From Polymorphobacter megasporae (GTDB lineage: Bacteria > Pseudomonadota > Alphaproteobacteria > Sphingomonadales > Sphingomonadaceae): DNA of 64,000 nt. The notes below the pieces were generated by a model. That model was not told the origin of the DNA. It ran no database searches and worked only from the letters and a program-made list of their open reading frames with translations. The stretch spans positions 3,224,001-3,288,000 of the forward strand of contig NZ_CP081848.1 of NCBI RefSeq assembly GCF_018982885.2, read 5' to 3'. The translations under genes and the position numbers were made by a program. Below, one piece after another: positions 16,986 to 25,632 of this stretch; within the stretch, counting starts at the first letter, position 1; every line of letters begins with the position of its first letter.

Positions 16986-17896
16986 CCGATCCCTTCGCCG
17001 GCCCGACCACCCCGCGCGTCGGGTTCAGTGGCTCGCCGCTCGACCGCGCCGACGCGATGCGCAAGGACGAGGGCGCGATGGTCATGGCGCGGTCGAACCG
17101 TGCCGCCCGCTGGCTCATCCTCGACGACCTGCGCCCGGTGCTCCCCGAAGGCGGCGGGCTGATGTGGCTCGAGCGCGACGCGGTTCCGGCCGACGCGACG
17201 ACGGTATTCCTCGGCCTCGACGACGGCGCGCCGCGCTTCGCCGTCGCCGCTCCCGGAGCGCATCTCGGGCCGCTCGGCGATCCACGGGCGTTCGGCGCAG
17301 AGCTCGCGGCAAGCCCGAACCCCGGCGACGCGGCGATCTTCGCGCAGGCGCGGTCGCTGCTCGACTGGCACGCGCGCCACAAATTCTGCGCCAACTGCGC
17401 GAGCCCGACGCGGGTATTCAAGGCGGGGTACGAGCGATTGTGCGACGTCTGCGGCGCGCATCATTTCCCCCGGACCGACCCGGTGGTGATCATGCTCGCG
17501 ATCCTCGACACCCCCGATCTCGGCGAGCCGCACGCCCTTGTCGGCCGCCAGCCGCGCTTCCCCAAGCGCTTCTTCTCGGCGCTGGCGGGGTTCGTCGAGC
17601 CGGGTGAAACCCTCGAGGAAGCCGTCGCGCGCGAATTGTTCGAGGAGGCCGGGATCGGCGTCGCCCGCGTCCGCTACATCGCCAGCCAGCCGTGGCCATT
17701 CCCGTCGAACCTGATGGTCGGAGCCTTCGCCGAGGCCACGACCCGCGAACTCAACCTCGACGACGACGAGATCGAGGAAGCGAAGTGGGTGACGAAAGGC
17801 GAAGTCCGCGCCGCGCTCGACGGGGTTGGGCCGTGGCTCGCGCCGCCCCCGCTGGCGATCGCGCATACGCTTTTGCGAACATGGGTGGACGAATAG
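16982..17896 (+). CDS. nudC: NADH pyrophosphatase NudC
   Basis: 304 residues. An N-terminal NUDIX-like domain, a zinc ribbon with C136, C139, C154 and C157, then a Nudix hydrolase domain. The Nudix box at 203-224 is GFVEPGETLEEAVARELFEE followed by AG, complete with the catalytic glutamates. After it comes SQPWPFPSNLM, the SQPWPFPxS signature that separates NudC from other Nudix enzymes. It cleaves NAD(H) and can remove NAD caps from RNA. Translationally coupled to mutY by a four-base overlap; both genes suit damage or nucleotide clean-up. Confidence 0.94.
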   Translation: MTDPFAGPTTPRVGFSGSPLDRADAMRKDEGAMVMARSNRAARWLILDDLRPVLPEGGGLMWLERDAVPADATTVFLGLDDGAPRFAVAAPGAHLGPLGDPRAFGAELAASPNPGDAAIFAQARSLLDWHARHKFCANCASPTRVFKAGYERLCDVCGAHHFPRTDPVVIMLAILDTPDLGEPHALVGRQPRFPKRFFSALAGFVEPGETLEEAVARELFEEAGIGVARVRYIASQPWPFPSNLMVGAFAEATTRELNLDDDEIEEAKWVTKGEVRAALDGVGPWLAPPPLAIAHTLLRTWVDE

Positions 17897-17903
17897 CCCT
17901 TCC

Positions 17904-20258
17904 CTACGCCACCGCCCTCAACAACACCGGCGCGACCAGCGCGGTCGCCTCCGCCGCCCCCATCGGCCGCCCCGTCAGATACCCCTGGACCTGCAGGCAC
18001 CCTAGCTCACGGCAGACGTCGAATTCCGCGCGCGTCTCCGCCCCTTCCGCCGTCGTCTCCATCCCGAGGCTGGTCGCCAGCGCGACGATCGCCTGGATGA
18101 TCGCGACCGCCTCGCTCGCCGGTTCGGTCGCGTGCATGACGAAGCTGCGGTCGATCTTGATGCGGCTGAACGCGACCTTCTGGAGGTAGCCGAGCGACGA
18201 ATAGCCGGTGCCGAAATCGTCGAGCGCGAAGCGAATGCCGAGCGCTTTCAACGCCGCGAGCATCGCCACCGTCGCCGCGCGTTCGTTCATGAACAGGCTC
18301 TCGGTGATCTCGAGTTCGAGCCGGTCGGGGGCGATGCCGAAGTCGACGAGCGCGGCGGCGACGCGCTCGACGAGGCGCGGATCGTCGAACTGGACCGGCG
18401 ACAGGTTGACCGCGACGCGGACATGTCCGGGCCATTCGCGCGCCTGCGCGCACGCCTCGCGCAGGACCCATGCGCCGATCTCGACGATCAGCCCGGTCTC
18501 CTCGGCGATCGGAATGAATTTCGCCGGGGGGATCAACCCGAGCGTCGGATGGTGCCAGCGGAGCAGCGCCTCGAAGCCGACGATGCCCTCGTCGGCGGCA
18601 TCGACGACGGGCTGGTAGGCGAGCTGGAATTGTCCGCCTGCGAGCGCGCCGCGCAGGTCGGCCTCGATCGCGCGGCGCTCGTCGGCCTTGTCCTTGATCG
18701 CGGGGACGAACCGGCACGCGGCCCCCCTGCCCGACCCCTTGACCTCGTACAGCGCGAGATCGGCCGAGCGCAGCAACACGTCGACCGTCGCGCCGTCGGC
18801 GGGTCCAATAGCGAAGCCGACACTCGCGCCGATCGTAACGGGCACGCCGTCGACATCGAATGGCTGCGACAACACCGCGACGATCGCGCGCGATGCGGCT
18901 TCGGCACTCGTGGTCGAGCTTTCGGGCAGGACGACCGCGAATTCGTCGCCGCCGAGCCGTCCGATGTGCGCCTCCGCCCCCATTGCCTGCCGCAGCCGCG
19001 CCGCGACCTCGCGCAGCATCCGGTCGCCGGCAAGATGCCCGAGCGTGTCGTTGACCGACTTGAACCGGTCGAGGTCGACGAACAGCAACGCGCAACCGGT
19101 CCGCGTCCGGGTCGAGCGGATCAAAGCCTCGTCGAGCCGCTCGCGGAGGAGCGAGCGGTTGGCGAGGCCCGTCAGCGGATCGAACCGTGCGAGATGCGCG
19201 ATCCGGTCGTGGCTCAGCCGAATGTCGGTGATGTCCGACCCGACCCCGCGATAACCGGCGAAACGCCCGCGCGCATCGTGCTTCGGCGTGCCCGACAACT
19301 GCCACCACCGCGTCTCGCCGCCGACCTTGACCGGCGCGACGATATCGCGAAACGGCCGGGCATGCGCGAAATGCTCGCCGAGCAGCCGGATCGCCTGCCG
19401 CGCCTCGGCCCCGCGCCGGCTGCAGCCGAGCATCGGCAGCAGGTCCTGCCCGAGCATCGCCTCGCGCGGGCGCTGCGCGACGAGGGCGAAGCGGGGCGAG
19501 ACGTGGGTCAGCCGCAAGTCGCCGTCGAGCTCGAACAGCCAGTCGCTGCCGTTCGCCTCGAACTCGCTGAGCAGCATGCCGATCACCGCCTCCTGCTCGG
19601 CGTGCTCGGCCTCGGTCCGCATCCGCGCCATCATCGAAAAGCTCGTCACCATCACCCCGCGGACGATCGCGACGGCGAAGGTCGCGATGCCGAGCTGGAC
19701 CGGCCACGCCGCAGTGCCGCCGGGGACGCCGAAGATCGCGCTGCCCGCGACCAGCGTCACCAGCAGCGCGCTCGGCAGCGGCAGCACCGAGGTCGCGAAG
19801 CCGCACATGCCCATCACTGCAACCGACAGCAACGACAGGTAGACCTGCTCGGGAGGTGCCGCGCGCGGGACGATATAGACCATGAACAACGCCCACAGCG
19901 CGCCGAACGCGAGGATCTTCGCGCAGAACGCGGCAACGTCGGCGCGACTGGCGGCAATCGGCACCGGGCCTTCGCGCTGTTCGATCCAGCCCGCCAGCCA
20001 CACCGCCATCAGCCCGATCAGCGCCGCCGCAAAGCATGCCAGCACCGCCGGGTCGCCGGTCCGGCGCAGGACGATACCAAGCGCGGCGAGGTTGACCGCG
20101 ACGCAGGCAACGTTGAACGGCACATAGCGCCCGACCAGCGCGAGCTGCGCCGCGCGGACGCTCGCCCAGAACGGGTCGCTGCCGTGACCGAAACCGAATA
20201 CCTCGGCCCAGCCGATCGCCTTGACCACCGCCGTCGGTGGCCGGAACATCGCCGACAT
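17904..20258 (-). CDS. Membrane PAS-GGDEF-EAL protein (cyclic di-GMP turnover)
   Basis: 784 residues from the ATG at 20258 (MSAMFRPPTAVV). Five to six membrane helices fill about 45-215. A PAS domain is at about 235-345 (GSDWLFELDGDLRLTHVSPRF). The GGDEF domain has an intact RLGGDEF with GGDEF at 436-440. The EAL domain has EAL at 563-565, later [28 protein letters not shown] and VQGYLTGRP. Both catalytic signatures are complete, so it could make and degrade cyclic di-GMP; which activity dominates is not predictable. The signal sensed through the membrane and PAS parts is unknown. Stands alone, convergent with nudC. Confidence 0.92.
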   Translation of the reverse strand: MSAMFRPPTAVVKAIGWAEVFGFGHGSDPFWASVRAAQLALVGRYVPFNVACVAVNLAALGIVLRRTGDPAVLACFAAALIGLMAVWLAGWIEQREGPVPIAASRADVAAFCAKILAFGALWALFMVYIVPRAAPPEQVYLSLLSVAVMGMCGFATSVLPLPSALLVTLVAGSAIFGVPGGTAAWPVQLGIATFAVAIVRGVMVTSFSMMARMRTEAEHAEQEAVIGMLLSEFEANGSDWLFELDGDLRLTHVSPRFALVAQRPREAMLGQDLLPMLGCSRRGAEARQAIRLLGEHFAHARPFRDIVAPVKVGGETRWWQLSGTPKHDARGRFAGYRGVGSDITDIRLSHDRIAHLARFDPLTGLANRSLLRERLDEALIRSTRTRTGCALLFVDLDRFKSVNDTLGHLAGDRMLREVAARLRQAMGAEAHIGRLGGDEFAVVLPESSTTSAEAASRAIVAVLSQPFDVDGVPVTIGASVGFAIGPADGATVDVLLRSADLALYEVKGSGRGAACRFVPAIKDKADERRAIEADLRGALAGGQFQLAYQPVVDAADEGIVGFEALLRWHHPTLGLIPPAKFIPIAEETGLIVEIGAWVLREACAQAREWPGHVRVAVNLSPVQFDDPRLVERVAAALVDFGIAPDRLELEITESLFMNERAATVAMLAALKALGIRFALDDFGTGYSSLGYLQKVAFSRIKIDRSFVMHATEPASEAVAIIQAIVALATSLGMETTAEGAETRAEFDVCRELGCLQVQGYLTGRPMGAAEATALVAPVLLRAVA

Positions 20259-20497
20259 GGTGGACCGCCCCTTGCATCTTCGTTGCAGGTTCAAACGGCG
20301 GGGTGGGGTCAAGGTTTAGTGCCGGAACGGATGGCGCTTGCGATCTACCCGAGCGTCAAGACCACAAGCGGAGAGCGCATTGGATCGTTGGCGGACCATA
20401 GGCGAGCGTCTGCTATGGGTTGGAGAGCTGTCTGTCTGCTTTCATCAGAGGCCGGTCGTAGAGCGCGGACACCGTAACGTCACGCAAAGGGGGGTTT

Positions 20498-20934
20498 ATG
20501 TCGCGCTTTCGTCTCGTAGGCATTCTATTCGCAACCGCTGGATTATCGGGTCAAGTGCTGCCCCCAAGATACGTAGCAGGTCAGGTGTGGGAATACCGCA
20601 CCCGTCCGCAAGACGCGGGATCGCTTCTCAAGGTGCAGCGCGTCGAATTGCTGGGATCGACAAAGGTTTACCACATCAGCGTTATCGGCGTTCATTTCTC
20701 CACACCTGGAATAGCTGGCGTGTTGCCGCATATTCCAGTGTCAGACGAGACGCTCGATGCGAGCGTAACCAAGCTATCTGCGGCGAAGCCGGAATTTCCG
20801 ACGATCGCTCTGGAGAAGGTATTGCAGAATGGCGAAGGGCAGACGGTGGAGTCTTCACGATTCCCATGTCGCAGATCGTCGGCATCATTGATGACCAGAC
20901 CGCGAAGGCACGGACGCAGACAGAGGCACAGTGA
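20498..20934 (+). pseudogene. Unrecognised exported small protein, apparently frameshifted
   Basis: An ATG behind AAAGGGGGG opens a frame with a signal-peptide-like start (MSRFRLVGILFATAGLSGQ) and a plausible body (GQVWEYRTRP, VELLGSTKVYHISVIGVHF, IPVSDETLDASVTKL). Near 20837-20840 the protein-like reading jumps to another frame that continues ADGGVFTIPMSQIVGIIDDQ and stops at 20934. The original frame instead runs into an Arg/Ser-rich non-natural tail until 20959. Adding one G to the GGG at 20837-20839 would repair it. I do not recognise the family. It is either a decaying gene or a sequencing error in a G-run. Confidence 0.5.
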
Positions 20935-21010
20935 ACGGGATCGTAGCGACCGCAACTAAGGGCGGAAGCAGCCGTCCCCCTTTTTGGTTAGAGTTGGTAC
21001 AGTGGCGATC

Positions 21011-21316
21011 ATGGGTACCGCTATCGTCGCAATCGGACCGGTTGTGGCTGCCTTGGTTGTCGGCGTCGGACTCGCGATCGTTTTGGACATGCTCGACAAG
21101 CATTTCGGGGTAACCGAGAAATTAGGCAAGCTTTGCGAAGAAGGGCTCGACAAACTCAAGACGTTAACTGAGTCGGCCAAGGTTGCCGGGGCTGCTACAT
21201 GGCACCGACTGGAAAATTCAGGGGCGGTGCGCGATCTGTCGCGGGCTTCGCAAGTATCCGCTGACTGGGTCGAGCGACAGGCTTCGATGGTGCGTTGGGA
21301 AATGGGTTTTCTATGA
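21011..21316 (+). CDS. Small membrane-associated protein of unknown function
   Basis: About 101 residues from the ATG at 21011; TTG (20984) and GTG (21002) starts in the same frame are alternatives. A single Gly/Val-rich hydrophobic stretch (TAIVAIGPVVAALVVGVGLA) is followed by LDMLDKHFGVTEKLGKLCEE and an amphipathic, charged tail. No recognised family. The look, a membrane segment followed by a charged tail and a coupled small membrane protein, resembles the end of toxin/immunity arrangements, but that is speculation. The stop overlaps the next start by ATGA. Lower GC than the surrounding genes. Confidence 0.55.
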   Translation: MGTAIVAIGPVVAALVVGVGLAIVLDMLDKHFGVTEKLGKLCEEGLDKLKTLTESAKVAGAATWHRLENSGAVRDLSRASQVSADWVERQASMVRWEMGFL

Positions 21317-21804
21317 GCCGCACCGACAGTCTGTCAGAAGTTGTTCCGCCGCTCCGACCGTGGCAGCGCCGGCTTTACGCCGGGGTCGCCGGTATTGGTG
21401 GGTTGGCGATGGTGATTGCCGGGATGGCGCAGCTGGCGACAATCGGAAAAGCGTTGCTTACGCTGCCGGCATCGATCGATGTGATGACCGGCACGCCGGG
21501 GTTGTTGCTCATGGGGGTTGCGATCATGGGCTTCGGCTTGTTCGCCCTTCTGCCCCCGGAAGATGTGCCGGCGTCCGGTTGTCGTAATCGGGGAGGCGGC
21601 GGGAAGCGTCTCAACCGGGGCCAGCGGGTGGTCGGGGTTGCGCTTTTGTGCCTGCTGCTTTTTCCGCTCTGCACTGTTGCTTTGCGGGCCGGCACGGCGG
21701 ATTTTCTCGAGGCCAAGGGATATCACGAGGAAGTGATCGACACTGCGGTCCATAGCCGGTTTCTGACGATCCGCTGGCTCAGGCCAGCTTCGGGGTCGCA
21801 TTAG
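21313..21804 (+). CDS. Small multi-pass membrane protein of unknown function
   Basis: 163 residues with three hydrophobic helices, roughly at 25-50, 58-80 and 108-130, and a short C-terminal soluble part ending LRPASGSH. The ATG lies inside the preceding gene's stop (ATGA), so the two are translationally coupled and probably work together. Three-helix proteins of this size occur among immunity proteins such as DUF1240, but no diagnostic motif is visible. Treated as hypothetical. Confidence 0.6.
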   Translation: MSRTDSLSEVVPPLRPWQRRLYAGVAGIGGLAMVIAGMAQLATIGKALLTLPASIDVMTGTPGLLLMGVAIMGFGLFALLPPEDVPASGCRNRGGGGKRLNRGQRVVGVALLCLLLFPLCTVALRAGTADFLEAKGYHEEVIDTAVHSRFLTIRWLRPASGSH

Positions 21805-21897
21805 GCACCGGCTCAACGAACGCCCCCCTTAGCTGAGTTGATCGGCAGTTCCTCGATCGCTGCTTGGAGTCGGTGGCGAGCGCATGTCCCGAAATAA

Positions 21898-22033
21898 CGC
21901 TGTCCTACACGCCCTCGATTTGCCAGCCTTTGGCCGATGACCGCCCTCTACCCCCTCGCCAGCCGCCAGCGTCGCCCGGGCCGCTGCGGAGGGGGTGCGT
22001 TTCGATCCGGCGTGGCGTCAACTTCATCAACTT
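21898..22033 (+). repeat. ~135-bp interspersed repeat, copy 1
   Basis: Begins CGCTGTCCTACACGCCCT and ends GGCGTCAACTTCATCAACTT; the internal part is diverged. A copy of the same length in reverse orientation is at 49085-49219. In one frame the right end would read VASTSST in both copies, and in another frame VNFINF, but no ribosome-binding site supports translation. Confidence 0.7.
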
Positions 22034-22071
22034 CGACAAGCTGGCTTGACACTTTTCGCCGCGCGACTCGA

Positions 22072-22980
22072 TCAGCCGCCGGGCAGCTCGCGGCTGCGGG
22101 CTTGCGGGTAGGTGCCGAGGATGCGGACCCAGTTGGTGTGAAAGCGCAGTTCGTCGAGCGCGCGGGCGACGCCGGGATCGTCGGGAGCTCCCTCGATGTC
22201 GGCGTAGAATTCGGCCGCCGAGAACGCCCCGCCCTTGAGATAGCTTTCGAGCTTGGTCAGGTTGACGCCGTTGGTGGCGAACCCGCCCAAGGCCTTGAAC
22301 AGCGCCGCCGGGACCGAGCGGACCTCGAACAACAGGCTGGTCATCAGCGGGTAGCCCGGCGCGGGAAGCTTCGCTTCACGCGACAAAACGACGAAGCGCG
22401 TCGTGTTGTGGGCGGCATCCTCGATATTCTCGGCGAGGACGTCGAGGTCGTACAGCTCGGCGGCGAGGCGCGACGCGACCGCTGCTTGCGCCGGATCGCC
22501 CGCCTCGGCGACGAGCGCAGCGGCACCCGCAGTGTCGGCGTATCGCTCGGCGGCGATGCCCCAGCCGGCGAGGCGGCGGCGGACCTGCCCGAGCGCCTGT
22601 TCATGGCTGATCGCGACGCGCACGTCCTCGCGCACGGCCCCGCGCACGCCAAGCAAACAGTGGCGCACGCGGACGAAATGCTCGCCGACGATCGCCAGCC
22701 CGGACTCGGGCAGCAGGAAGTGGATGTCGGCGACGCGGCCGTGGAGCGAATTCTCGATCGGGATCACCGCGCGCCCTGCTCGTGCCGACTGGACCGCCTC
22801 GATCGCGTCATCGAAGCTGAAGCACGGCAACGGCAGCGCGTCGGGAAAGGCCTCACGGACCGCCTGGTGCGAATACGCCCCGGGCGCGCCTTGGAACGCG
22901 ACCGCGCGCGCTGGGTCAGCGGCGGCGGCGGCGTGCATCGCGGCGACGAGCGCGGCGGCGGGAGCGGGGTAGCTGGTCAT
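22072..22980 (-). CDS. pheA: Prephenate dehydratase
   Basis: 302 residues, monofunctional. It converts prephenate to phenylpyruvate in phenylalanine synthesis. The catalytic domain (about 25-205) has VAFQGAPGAYSHQA, VIPIENSLHGRV and the catalytic NTTRFVVLS. The ACT regulatory domain (about 215-295) has the phenylalanine-binding motif NGVNLTKLESY. The long open frame upstream of 22980 is promoter sequence; the chosen ATG gives the usual N-terminal length. Divergent from the cytochrome c gene with 169 bases between the starts. Confidence 0.94.
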   Translation of the reverse strand: MTSYPAPAAALVAAMHAAAAADPARAVAFQGAPGAYSHQAVREAFPDALPLPCFSFDDAIEAVQSARAGRAVIPIENSLHGRVADIHFLLPESGLAIVGEHFVRVRHCLLGVRGAVREDVRVAISHEQALGQVRRRLAGWGIAAERYADTAGAAALVAEAGDPAQAAVASRLAAELYDLDVLAENIEDAAHNTTRFVVLSREAKLPAPGYPLMTSLLFEVRSVPAALFKALGGFATNGVNLTKLESYLKGGAFSAAEFYADIEGAPDDPGVARALDELRFHTNWVRILGTYPQARSRELPGG

Positions 22981-23149
22981 CGGCGGTGGGTACGAAATGT
23001 AACTGGCGGTTACAATGCCGCGCCGGAACGACCGCCCTGCGCGCGCATGCTGCAGTGCGACGATACATGGCTTGCGAGCGCGGGACGCGGCAACTATGGT
23101 CCGCCCGCTTTGCCGGGGCGAGTGTACGCCCCGCTTTCCGGAGAACATC

Positions 23150-23917
23150 GTGGACAGTTTCGAGTGGAACAAGATCGCGGGCTGGACGCTCGCCGCTGCG
23201 ATGACGGTCCTCGCATTGGTCCTGTTCACCGGTGAGGTCTTCCACCCGGGCAAGCTCGCCAAGCCAGGCTACATCGTCGAGGGCGTCGAGGAAGTCGCCG
23301 CCGCGGGCCCCGCGCCCGTCGCAGACAAGCCGATCGAATTCTATCTCGCGTCGGCCAGCGTCGACAAGGGCGCCGATGTCTTCAAGAAGTGCGGCGCCTG
23401 CCACAACGCCGAAAAGGGCGGCGCGGCGGGGATCGGCCCGAACCTATATGGCGTCGTCGGCGGCCCGCACGATCACATGCCCGGCTTCTCCTATTCGGAC
23501 GCGATGCAGAAGACGAGCGGCCAGAAGTGGGACTGGGACGAGCTCAACACGTGGCTGACCAACCCCAAGGCTTTCGTTCCGGGCACCAAGATGGCGTTCG
23601 CCGGGATCGCCAAGCCCGAGGAACGCGCTGCGGTCATCGCCTACCTCAACAGCAAGAGCGACCACCCGCTGCCGATCCCGCCGGTTCCGGCCGAGGCTGC
23701 CGCCCCGGCAGCGGCCCCCGCCGCAGCTGGTGCGCCTGCAGCTGCTGGTGCCCCTGCGGCGGCATCCGCCGCCGGCGCGCCTGCGGCCACGCCGACCGCC
23801 GAAAAGCCTGCGCCGCAAGCCGGCAAGGCTCCCGACATTGCGCCGGGCAGCACTGGCGCAGAGAAGCAGCAGGGCACGTCGAAGACCGTTCCGACCCCCG
23901 GGTCGAAGCCCGCCTAA
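23150..23917 (+). CDS. Membrane-anchored cytochrome c (CycM/c552-like)
   Basis: 255 residues. An uncleaved N-terminal helix (about 9-28) anchors it to the membrane. The class I cytochrome c domain has haem site C81-G-A-C84-H85 and a methionine ligand in PGTKMAF near 150. The family carries electrons from the bc1 complex to terminal oxidases. After the haem domain comes an unusual Ala/Pro/Lys tail of about 75 residues (180-255). The start is GTG at 23150, with CCGGAGAA seven bases upstream. The coding end is followed by a palindromic repeat. Confidence 0.9.
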   Translation: MDSFEWNKIAGWTLAAAMTVLALVLFTGEVFHPGKLAKPGYIVEGVEEVAAAGPAPVADKPIEFYLASASVDKGADVFKKCGACHNAEKGGAAGIGPNLYGVVGGPHDHMPGFSYSDAMQKTSGQKWDWDELNTWLTNPKAFVPGTKMAFAGIAKPEERAAVIAYLNSKSDHPLPIPPVPAEAAAPAAAPAAAGAPAAAGAPAAASAAGAPAATPTAEKPAPQAGKAPDIAPGSTGAEKQQGTSKTVPTPGSKPA

Positions 23918-23928
23918 AATACCTACCC

Positions 23929-24020
23929 GCGACCCCGGCGAAGGCCGGGGTCCAGGTTCGTGCAGGCGACGAACTTCGCGGTGCAGGATCGGCGGGCCCC
24001 GGCCTTCACCGGGGTCACGC
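23929..24020. repeat. Palindromic repeat, related type, between convergent genes
   Basis: The left arm GCGACCCCGGCGAAGGCCGG and a right arm ending CCGGCCTTCACCGGGGTCACG form a large inverted repeat around a centre of about 40 bases. It resembles the other palindromes in layout but has a different arm sequence. Its place between two converging genes would let it act as a bidirectional terminator. Confidence 0.7.
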
Positions 24021-24036
24021 CGCCGCGGCGGTCGTC

Positions 24037-24909
24037 TCAGGCCAGCCCGTAATGCGCCTTGACGATCGCCCACGCCTCGTCCGCCGTCTCGACGATGTGA
24101 AACAGATCGAGGTCGGTCCGGGCGATCGTGCCTTCCTCGGCGAGCGCGTCAAAGTTGACCACCCGGCTCCAGAAGTCGCGCCCGAACAGGAAGATCGGCA
24201 GCGGCGGCACCTTGCCGGTCTGGACCAGTGTCAGCAGCTCAAACAGTTCGTCGAACGTGCCGAAGCCGCCCGGGAACGCCGCGACCGCCCTCGCACGCAT
24301 CAGGAAGTGCATCTTCCGCAGCGCGAAATAGTGGAACTGGAATGACAGCCCCGGGGTGACGTACGGGTTCGGCACCTGCTCGAACGGCAGGACGATATTC
24401 AATCCGATCGAGATCGCGCCGACGTCGGCAGCCCCGCGGTTCGCTGCCTCCATGATCGACGGCCCGCCACCCGAGCAGACGACGAACTGCTTGCCCGCAG
24501 CGTCCTCGCCGACCGACGACGCCAGCCGCGCCAGCTCACGGGCCACGGTATAGTAATGCGACTTGGCGGCGAGGCTCTCGGCGATCCGCCGGTCCTCGCC
24601 CGGCTCCGACGCCGCGACGAGTGCTGCTGCGTCCTCCGGCGACGGGATCCGCGCCGAACCGTAAATCACGAAGGTCGACGCAATTCGCGCTTCGGCGAGC
24701 GCGAGTTCGGCCTTCATCAATTCGAGCTGGAGACGGACCGGTCGCGCCTCGTCACGGAGCAGGAATTCATTGTCCTGGAATGCGAGGCGGTACGCGGAAT
24801 GTTCGGTCTGCGCAGTCGACGTCGGCTTGTTGGCGACGGCGGCTTCGTCGCGCGCGGTCGGAAACAGGCGCGCCGGTTTGGCTGCGGGTGATGCTGGGCT
24901 GGAAGTCAT
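24037..24909 (-). CDS. LOG-family (TIGR00730) nucleotide-binding protein
   Basis: 290 residues with a Rossmann-like fold. The phosphate-binding GSAR and CSGGGPSIMEAANRGA lie at 84-160 and the family motif PGGFGTFDE at 213-221. LOG proteins hydrolyse the N-glycosidic bond of nucleoside monophosphates (cytokinin-activating type), though many bacterial members have other or unknown substrates. The 70-residue N-terminal extension marks the larger subfamily. It is often mis-labelled lysine decarboxylase. Convergent with the cytochrome c gene. Confidence 0.85.
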   Translation of the reverse strand: MTSSPASPAAKPARLFPTARDEAAVANKPTSTAQTEHSAYRLAFQDNEFLLRDEARPVRLQLELMKAELALAEARIASTFVIYGSARIPSPEDAAALVAASEPGEDRRIAESLAAKSHYYTVARELARLASSVGEDAAGKQFVVCSGGGPSIMEAANRGAADVGAISIGLNIVLPFEQVPNPYVTPGLSFQFHYFALRKMHFLMRARAVAAFPGGFGTFDELFELLTLVQTGKVPPLPIFLFGRDFWSRVVNFDALAEEGTIARTDLDLFHIVETADEAWAIVKAHYGLA

Positions 24910-24988
24910 GGCAGGGTCTCGCGGGGCACGGCGGGGGCGACTTACGCGCTTCGCCGTCGCTTGTCGCCCCCGCTTCCGCCGCGCAGCT

Positions 24989-25486
24989 CTACTTCACGCG
25001 CGGTGCCGCGGGCCATTTGCACCCCTTCGCGTCACCATAGCCCTTGAGAAAGCCGCGGCGGACCGAGGCGGCGTAGACCACCGAGCGCGCCTTGCGCTGG
25101 GCGTTGGCGGCACCCGACAGGCGGCGGATGATGAAGCGCCCGGGGATCAGGCTGTTGATCGTGTCCTGCCCGGCGTCCATCGACAATTCGGTCGCCTCGC
25201 TCGGCTTCGTGCCGTCGGTCGGCGCGTCGACGTCGCGGCCGAGCGCGGTGTTCAGTTCCGTGACTGCGGCACCGATCGACTTGCACGTCTTGAGCCCGTC
25301 GGTCGTGTACGGATGTTCCGCCGCACGGACAAGAACCGGCGAGACCTTGGTCTTCTTGATGCCGAAATCGTGCAGCGGCGACCCCGCGATCGTCGCGACG
25401 CTGCGCTCGTCGCCCGGCGTCGTCTGCGCGGCAAGCGGGGTGGTCGCGAGCAGCATCACGGCGGCGGTCAGACGGAAAATTTGCAT
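24989..25486 (-). CDS. Exported protein of unknown function
   Basis: 165 residues from the ATG at 25486, which has AAAGG upstream. Signal peptide MQIFRLTAAVMLLATTPLAA, cut probably after AAQ. The mature part has two cysteines (near TCKSIG and GCKW) that could form a disulfide and no recognisable domain. Similar-looking proteins occur as hypothetical proteins in sphingomonads, but no function can be given. It is divergent from serC with 146 bases between. Confidence 0.7.
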   Translation of the reverse strand: MQIFRLTAAVMLLATTPLAAQTTPGDERSVATIAGSPLHDFGIKKTKVSPVLVRAAEHPYTTDGLKTCKSIGAAVTELNTALGRDVDAPTDGTKPSEATELSMDAGQDTINSLIPGRFIIRRLSGAANAQRKARSVVYAASVRRGFLKGYGDAKGCKWPAAPRVK

Positions 25487-25577
25487 AAGAGACCTTTCGA
25501 CAGTCGAGCGCAAAACGGTATCGGATCGATTCGGCTCCGGTGCAAACCGCTTGACTGGAGCGGAGGCTTCTTTACTC

Positions 25578-25632
25578 ACGGCGACGGGCCACGCCGTCCC
25601 AACGCGGCGCGAGCTCTCTGTGAGGAGAGACT
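25578..25632 (+). promoter_or_regulatory. Two-hairpin leader of serC; Shine-Dalgarno sequestered
   Basis: Hairpin one is ACGGCG/CGCCGT with an 8-base loop (25578-25597). Hairpin two is CTCTCT/GGAGAG with loop GTGA (25614-25629), and its right arm contains the GAGGAGAG ribosome-binding site three bases before the ATG. A 'serC leader' RNA motif is known upstream of serC in alphaproteobacteria; this is a candidate by position and layout only. Confidence 0.45.

Noticed and set aside
18132-20477. 781-codon plus-strand open frame antisense to the PAS-GGDEF-EAL gene
   Set aside because: Arg/Asp/Glu-rich composition with no domain, and the opposite strand has a complete multidomain protein. It is a shadow frame of GC-rich coding DNA.
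21864-22049. Small peptide gene containing VNFINF in the ~135-bp repeat
   Set aside because: No ribosome-binding site and the second copy does not preserve one reading frame across its length; a repeat explains the similarity better.
21937-23235. 432-codon plus-strand open frame antisense to pheA
   Set aside because: PheA on the other strand has all catalytic and ACT motifs; the frame begins within a repeat and has no ribosome-binding site.
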